A stretch of DNA of 64,000 nt from Orbilia blumenaviensis (taxonomy: Eukaryota > Ascomycota > Orbiliomycetes > Orbiliales > Orbiliaceae). This document shows positions 57,589-64,000 of this stretch, in pieces. The notes beneath the pieces were generated by a model that did not search any database, was not told the DNA's origin, and was given only the letters and a program-made list of their open reading frames with translations. The position numbers and the translations under genes were made by a program. The stretch spans positions 682,001-746,000 of the forward strand of contig JAVHNS010000005.1 in the NCBI GenBank assembly GCA_036872755.1. The letters run 5' to 3'. Every line of letters starts with the position of its first letter. The stretch's first letter is position 1.

Positions 57589-59115
57589 TATGAATTATGA
57601 TGTTAGGAAATGGATTATGGTTAATAGTAGACGCAAATCTGTGTTTACAAAACTCGAATTGTATGACGAGTTATTCTAAGGGCGTAGCTGTATATGGAAA
57701 AGGAGTTGGTAGGTTTAAGCTAGAGACTTGGGGATGAAAAAGAGGCCGAGATGTAAGATTATGATTAATGGGAGACGGTGATATTATGGGATACCCACGT
57801 TGTGTTCGTGGCCCGGATACGAGACGATACTAAAAGACAGTGTATTTGGGCACAAAGCGAGCGACAAGTTTCCAAAAACACGACTGCTTGTGTAGGTGCT
57901 GTTTGAATCAACCCATTTATACGGTTATCCGACTTCTATATATCCATATCACATACAATTAAGTCAAGGCCTATTGCACGGCACGGCGATAACTACACAT
58001 TGCGGTGGCGGCAAAATAGCTCTTTCGTGACAGGGATCGATCCTCATGTGAGAACACCCCTTCAAATTGATGTATTCGAGGTTTTTCTACCAAATGAATC
58101 AAACAATTTAAGACAACGGAAACCAATCGAAGGAATTATCTGCCTTAGTCGTCCTCCAAAATCTCGTTTCAGGGTGGGGGCCATGAAGATCACAGGCCGG
58201 TGATATCCCATAACCCAATAGGATCGCGATATCACTCGCCTATGCAGCAATATATGCAAGAAGACGTAAATGGAATGTGCACAGGCAGGAACGTGCGGCG
58301 TTGCAGTGTTTGCCTCTGCGAAGCATGCATTGTAGTATCCAGGTGGGTTTCGTAAGGTGCGCGCATATATCGTGTTGAATGTTGCATTTTTTACTAGGCC
58401 TGCCTCCCCAAAACGGGAACTATTCAGCGCATATTTGCTCACGTTTTACTTGGCGCATATATTGACCCGGTTGAACGACGGGAAATGTATGGTACGGGGC
58501 GCGGGATGAGCTTATGAGGCGCCTGCATTAATATATCGTATTATTGGTTTGGCTACTACAAGAAATATTGTAATTAAAATTATTAACAAAATTAATAGAA
58601 TGAGAGAGTTCCAGTGCCAAGTCGCGCTGGGGAGGGTTCGACACTTCCCACATGCACATCCGCAGTATTCCAACCCTGGGAACGGAAACATGGAGTTTCC
58701 CACTTTGGCAAAATCAAATCGCACTCATCAGTTGGCTATAATCCAAGATGAAATTGATGATACAGCTATTATCCCTGAATTTCTTTCACTTGGAGTATGG
58801 ATATCCTAATCCAACTCGCGGTATAGCGGGATCATGATATCATGGTGTACCAAATAAGCATGAAAGATCTTATTGGCGGCTATCATAGCCACACACACGG
58901 AAATGACTTCTATAGGACTATTATGGCCATTGACTCCAGTTGAATGTATCTTCCACCAGATTTTGTAGTAGCCTCATCCACAGAACCTTTTACTACCTTC
59001 TTTAGACCAAAAAAATACCACTAAACTTTCTACTGCAACCGATCTCACATATCTGACCTATCTATTTACTTTTCAGCTTATTGATACTATACGACTTCCT
59101 TCGGCCACTCCCAGT
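57589..59115. other. Divergent intergenic region between BIM1-like genes
   Basis: 1.5 kb between two divergent starts. Short frames on both strands at 58000-58809 have no recognisable features. Shared copper-responsive sites may lie here, but none was identified with confidence. Confidence 0.5.
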
Positions 59116-59919
59116 ATGACACGAAATGGTTTCCGTCACTGGGGGAACTTTCCAAGTATCTGCTTGATAGTTGCAGCAATTATCACACTTGTAAATGGTC
59201 ACTTCGTTCTCCAGATCCCATCATCCATTGGTTTCAGCGATATCAAAGAATCCGAGGGCCCATGTGGTGGATTTGACATCACCAGCCGAAGCAAAGTTAC
59301 AGATTGGCCCATTGGAGGCTATCCAGTCGGCGTTGTATCGACGCATCCAAATGCACACTGGCAGATAAGAGCGGCGTTGTTGGAAAACACCCAGGAATTT
59401 GTTGATCTCATCCCGAATATTGTACAAGATGGCCTAGGAAACTTTTGTTTGGGGACCGTACCGGGAATAGCAGATTGGGTTGGGAAGGATGCGGTTTTAC
59501 AAGTGGTTCAGACTGCGGTTGATGGTCAGCTATACCAGGTAAGCTCAGATTATAATCCTTATATTCTCTTGAATTCAAATCATAGTCGTGTCAACGCAAA
59601 TAGGGAGGACACGGACAACTTTCTAACTTTTGAGTCTATCTCTTAGTGCGCAGCGATAAAGTTTGTAGATGGCGCAGCGGCGTCTATCCCTGGGAATTGT
59701 AGGAATGGAAGCGGCATTGTTGCATCTATTGATCCTGAGTATACTGGCACTGCTACGGTCCCAATAGGCCCAGCGCCCACGACCACCACCGGCCCGGCCG
59801 CGTCTACATCTCCAGCCTCGTCCACTGCCAACCGACCCATTAACCCGCCGCTCTTGGGGCTTCTAGCCACAGTCATTTGTCTTCTTGATTCTGTTTTAGA
59901 TCTTTCTGGTACCTTCTAG
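59116..59919 (+). CDS. BIM1/X325 LPMO-like copper protein with short GPI-type tail
   Basis: Exons 59116-59538 and 59647-59919 (108-nt intron, phase 0, after LYQ and before CAAIKF) give 231 residues. The signal peptide is residues 1-28 and the mature N-terminus is His29 (HFVLQIPSSIGFSD). The second His is at 77 (VVSTHPNAHW). The Cys pattern CGG, NFCLG, CAAIKF, GNCRN matches the paralogues. A 40-residue Thr/Pro/Ala linker leads to a hydrophobic end (LLGLLATVICLLDSVLDL), probably a GPI signal although the hydrophobic run contains two Asp. Reading through the intron gives a 176-residue product without the last two cysteines, so the spliced form is preferred. It is predicted to bind copper at the cell surface. 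Confidence 0.88.
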
Positions 59920-60960
59920 TATAGTATAGATCTTCGAAATAAGATGTAACCATCCACAGAGACACAAGCCTGTAACGAGAGCTTTGGATAACTCCCCTTT
60001 CGATTCATATATGTTCAGATATTCTATTCTAACTTCCCTAAATTTTAATATTCCCATAAAGAGATAGAGTTTTAAGAATTCACTACTTTGATTTTACAAG
60101 AACAACAACCAATAACCGCTATTGAATGCTCTTGTATAGCTAAACTGAGTTCCCCCGCAACATGACAAAATCTACAAACTTGTCATCTAATCATAGCATG
60201 GGAGAGATTACGGAACACAAATCTAGAATAAAATAGCATTCTGCTTGATCGAAAATGTAAATACTCTATCATAGCAACTATGGCAGTAAAAGGAATCATG
60301 CGCTTGTATGCATGTGTGCACAAAATTAATTAAGGCAGGAACATACGCTTGTTCTAGGATTCAGTTTTGATTTGAACCCAGGCACTCTTTTCATGGATAA
60401 TCACCCTTGAAAAATATGCACTCGAACTCTCGCATATTCCCAGCCCCGCGTCCCGTACCCCGGCATGTACGTTTGGGATGTTACGATATGTTTCACATAT
60501 GGGTATGCCATCTCGCTAGCTTCACGAGGCCGTCTAGGTGGAATCCCAAACTACCTAGAGCCAACCACAGCGGCTTATAAGCTTACCTCAGCTTAATATT
60601 ATTGCGGTAATAGAGTACAAGGTACGGAATCTACCCTATCGCAGATCCGAACCGAACCGAGCAGGGCCCAGGCTTCCCCACCAAGCATGTAAAGGTATTA
60701 GACACCAGTCACATCTGGCAAATCCCCTGTTACCAAGCTTATGTATTTTGAATCCCCGACATTATTTGGCATTATATGATATTAATGGAGTACATAACAA
60801 TATACATTCATACAATCATAAACAGAGCGCCAATCCTTAACCACCAAATTTCACGGCCCGTCAACAACCCCACTCGCACGTTCCACCATTCCAACTTAAC
60901 ATTACAGTATACATTTACAGCGGAGCAGCTGGGTCTATAGAGTTACATAGCATCATCTAA
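59920..60960. other. Convergent intergenic region with no supported gene
   Basis: About 1 kb between two convergent stops. AT-rich and without convincing frames. Confidence 0.5.
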
Positions 60961-61580
60961 CTAATGCTCGTGTTCTTCAGCTGGGTTACCCCACTCGAGG
61001 GCGATGCTAGTATCGTTGAAACAAGTCTCGGGATTGACTGTAATCGCAGGGCCATAACGCTTAAATTTGACAAAGGCGCACTAAACGGAGGGGTCACGAA
61101 TATTAGAGACATTATTTCTTTCTTTCTTCCTTTTTTTTCTCTCCTGCGATACGGCACATGATTGGATCTTACCTGATAGAGAGAGCCGCCATGACCACCA
61201 TGCTGAATGATCTGAATTACACCCTTGCGCCCATACCAGAATGGATTGCTGGGTCCCGGAATATTGGAAAAGCAGACGCTGCCCAGGCCTGCGGTTTGAG
61301 TAATGTTGGGGGAAAGGTTTACCCAATTATTCGTAAATGGGACGACAGATGCCCTGAATTCCCAGACTGCGTGAGCGTGGGTAGTGACAAGGCCGATTGG
61401 ACCACCTTTCTTGGGCCAATTGGTTTGCGTGCCACCAGTTCTGTTGGTCTGGTCGATGCCACCACAAGGTGCAAGTCCGAGGTTATCGTCGTCAAACCCA
61501 ATAGATGGGGGGACTTCTAGAATGAAGTGGGCCGAAGTGGCGCTTGCAAGTCCAAGAAGTAGGAGGCTCTTCAAGTTCAT
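60961..61580 (-). CDS. Short secreted BIM1/X325-like copper protein, no GPI tail
   Basis: Exons 61173-61580 and 60961-61080 (92-nt intron, phase 0, after LYQ and before CAFVKF) give 175 residues. The ATG at 61580 is preferred over the upstream in-frame ATG at 61646, because it places a standard signal peptide (MNLKSLLLLGLASATSA) directly before His18 (HFILEVPPSIGFDDD). The second His is at 68 (LVTTHAHAVW). Cys residues are in APCGG, SVCFS, CAFVKF and PETCFN. The protein ends 40 codons after the intron in ALEWGNPAEEHEH, with no Thr/Pro linker and no hydrophobic end, so a soluble secreted protein is expected. The C-terminal HEH could add metal binding (inference). Confidence 0.85.
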
Positions 61581-63277
61581 TGTAGATATAGTCTCAAAAG
61601 GACGAGAAAAATATTTTATATATGAAAAGATACTTGAGAAGAGCAACTCGAAGAGATTGACTGTTGCAGGATTTGCGTTCCTGTTATTTGTGATGAGGAT
61701 GATGATAAATGTGAACCCAGATAGAAAAATACCTTTCTTATATATAGCTGAGTACGTTATCCTACTTGTACTATCCGCATATCGGTGACATCTAGTCTCA
61801 CACCTACTGGTTGGGAGTAAGACTCGGACACGGAAGCAATAAACAATGCAATGTTAACGGGTAAACTATCCAAACCGCTCAACCCATGAATGAGGAACCT
61901 GCATATGCATGTTTATCTCACCATAGGCCTAAACCCGGGATAAGACGTATACCAATCTTAAGATTACTTCACGAAAAATTTGGCCTTGCGGACCAAGAGG
62001 AGGCTTCGGCTGAGGTCCGAACCGCGACGCCACAAGGCCTCTCGGTATTCATCACAGGTGTTTGGTCTATAGAGCAAATATTGAGCCCTTACTATAGTGC
62101 TAAGTCCTAGGGCCCTGATCCCGTCATTTCTACATTCTCGACCTCGTTGGCGAGGGCTTCCCACTTTACCTACCCCATTTTTTCTAGAGTTTAGTCAAAA
62201 GAAACTGTATATGTCCCCACGGATCATATGATCGCAATTGTTGCGAGAGGTTTACCCCCCACTCCTTAGATTTAGCGTGTAGAATTATTCAAGTTTTACA
62301 AATTCAATCGTCAGATCTATACCCATTGTTTCGATATCGATGCAAGGACGTGAAAACAGATGAGGACATTTGAGTTCATTTATGCGAGACCAAGTCCAAG
62401 CGACCCTTCGTTTAATTGAATGCAGGTCAAAGATTTTCAGGTACGAGGCATAATAGGACGGTAGGTATGGTCCACTTGAGCAACTATCATGTCCAAAAAA
62501 CCTATCACCATACTTTCAAAGTGCGGGGTAGAACAATGGTGCAAAGTTTATAGCGGTATGGAGGTACCGATATGTAATAAAACCACAAAATATGACCTGC
62601 ATAAAAAGCCAACCGGGGCCGAGCGAGTAGCTTCATATCTGTGGCGGATATCTTCAGACAAAGAGCTCACCATCAGGAACCAACGAGGCGTTCTAGTGGA
62701 GTTTTAGGGTCATATGATAATGTCTGCAGGTTCAAGTTGATACGAATCGGTCCGGTAAGAGAATTTCTCAAATAAGTTGAGCAGATTTTTTTGTTATAGG
62801 CAAGGGACCTGGGAAAGACGCAGCAAACCCTGGTCTAACTACCTCAAGGCAGTGACGATAGATAGCCTGCAACCTGCAACCTGCAAAGAAACATCATATC
62901 AGAATATCATATCGGTGGGGCTCGATGGAGTTTTTTGGAGCGCTTTCTACCATCCTGTCCATGCAGATTTATTCTGAAGGTGGAGACCGTAGCTTAGAAT
63001 CTAGGTGCATTTGCTACTAGGATATCTACACATGACAATATCATAATTTTGGATTGATGCAGGGCGCCCCCGCGTAGCTACTCGCTAAAGGCTGAAAGAA
63101 ACCGATTAATTAACCCCTCAAATCGTGAAGCAAGAAGTATATCAAAGAAGCTTCGTCGCCCTATTCTCGAGATGCGGATTATTCAAGGCTATCGTTCCCA
63201 TTTCTCTATTATATTTCCTCTAATATTAATCACCCACTCTGCATGAATCGTGGATTTAACATTCCGCATCAGTAAAA
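61581..63277. other. Divergent intergenic region with no supported gene
   Basis: 1.7 kb between two divergent starts. Short frames at 61384-61788 (antisense to the gene and past its start), 62489-62707 and 62777-62977 show no features. A CTGCAAC triplet repeat occurs near 62868-62886. Confidence 0.5.
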
Positions 63278-63886
63278 ATGCACTTCTACCTTCCAAAACT
63301 TATCTTGACTCTGTTGCTCTCGCTCCAGTTTGCATCCGCTCACTTCTTTCTCCGGTATCCTGCTTATATCGGCTACAATGATCTAACTCAGGGTACAGGC
63401 CCATGTGGTGGCTTTACCGCAACCGACCGCTCTGCAGGCGTCACTGAACTCACTGTAAACGGATTTCCTATCGGAGTCACAAGCACACACCTGGGCGTTT
63501 ATTACGAATTTAGGGCTGCGCTCGTCAGCGCCCCTACGACTTGGGTATCGCTCACACAAATGTCTCATTTGACGGCGGGAGGATTTCCATACTACTGTCA
63601 GCCCCAGATTCCAGGAATCGCAGCCTGGGTTGGTCAGGACGCTATCCTACAAGTTATTCAGCATGCCTCCGACGGGACGCTTTACCAGGTATATATATTC
63701 CCCAAAGTCAAAACGGGTCAACGATAAGTACTTGCATCCGCAATGCTAACTTCAAATGAACCAAAGTGCGCCGCTATCAAATTTGTTTCAGGTGGCCCGT
63801 GGACCGGATATACGACATCACAGTGCAGAAACTCAACGGGGACGACCGCCGAATGGGGGTACTGGACTACTTTTACTTTCCGTTAA
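63278..63886 (+). CDS. Short secreted BIM1/X325-like copper protein, no GPI tail
   Basis: Exons 63278-63688 and 63767-63886 (78-nt intron with a CTAAC branch site, phase 0, after LYQ and before CAAIKF) give 176 residues. The signal peptide is residues 1-21 (...LQFASA) and mature His22 follows (HFFLRYPAYIGYND). The second His is at 71 (VTSTHLGVYYEF). Cys are in GPCGG, YYCQP, CAAIKF and SQCRN. It ends EWGYWTTFTFR and lacks the Thr/Pro tail, so it should be soluble. It is the most divergent of the four copies: the conserved DWP before the glycine turn is ELT here, and the aromatic after the second His motif is Tyr rather than Trp. Read-through of the intron would give a shorter product without the last two cysteines. 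Confidence 0.87.
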
Positions 63887-64000
63887 ATGAGCCGATATCG
63901 ATACAATTGTCACGAAATGACTGGAGTGGGCTATCAATTATTTGGATAGTCACTACGACGTGTTCTGCTTCGTTGAGGCCGGTTTAGGAGACCAAGTACG

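Noticed and set aside
62777..62977. Forward 66-codon frame with a repeated CTGCAAC
   Set aside because: Too short, with no signal peptide or domain.

Overview
This is a 64 kb piece of a filamentous ascomycete (Pezizomycotina) nuclear chromosome. The evidence is short introns (48-210 nt, mostly 55-125) with GT...AG ends and CTAAC/CTGAC-like branch sites, large spaces between genes, and fungus-restricted families: TOK-type K+ channel, Ap4A phosphorylase, 2EXR and DUF7587-like proteins, and BIM1/X325 copper proteins. The gene set would fit a leotiomycete, but that placement is inference. I rebuilt the gene models by hand from frame continuity and splice sites. No rRNA, tRNA, CRISPR array or intact transposon was recognised.

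Layout. 1-5.3 kb: no supported gene. 5.3-12.2 kb: a Golgi-type glycosyltransferase and an FHS/FucP-type sugar permease, both forward, separated by 3.8 kb without a recognisable gene. 14-21.3 kb: a dense stretch with a TOK K+ channel, Ap4A phosphorylase (reverse), a Gly-rich repeat protein with a TATA/CCAAT/CRE promoter, and a hormone-sensitive-lipase-like esterase. 22.4-32.1 kb: a coiled-coil protein, an Hsp70-like ATPase with a Q/P-rich N-terminus, an aprataxin-like DNA-repair protein, and a six-exon regulator-like protein with an incomplete zinc cluster. 32.1-34.4 kb: repeats, including a 192-bp tandem duplication. 34.4-44.9 kb: a run of reverse-strand genes: secreted protein, ferric reductase, small conserved protein, 2EXR protein with poly-proline tracts, and a PEP mutase/isocitrate lyase-like enzyme. 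46.7-50.2 kb: a C2-domain protein with one unresolved frame change, and a small coiled-coil protein. 50.7-56.1 kb: two head-to-head DUF7587-like paralogues, each interrupted by in-frame TAG codons. 56.5-63.9 kb: four paralogous secreted copper proteins (BIM1/X325, LPMO-like).

The two most interesting things are the DUF7587-like pair and the BIM1/X325 array. The DUF7587-like pair contains three in-frame stops, all TAG, one of them inside a block conserved between the paralogues. That fits decay, RIP-like CAG-to-TAG change, or UAG-to-UGG mRNA editing. The four-gene BIM1/X325 array has an identical intron position in every member and differs in its C-terminal tails: two long and GPI-anchor-like, two short and soluble. 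The ferric reductase at 37-39 kb is the only other obvious metal-handling gene. A functional link between it and the copper-protein array is possible but not shown.
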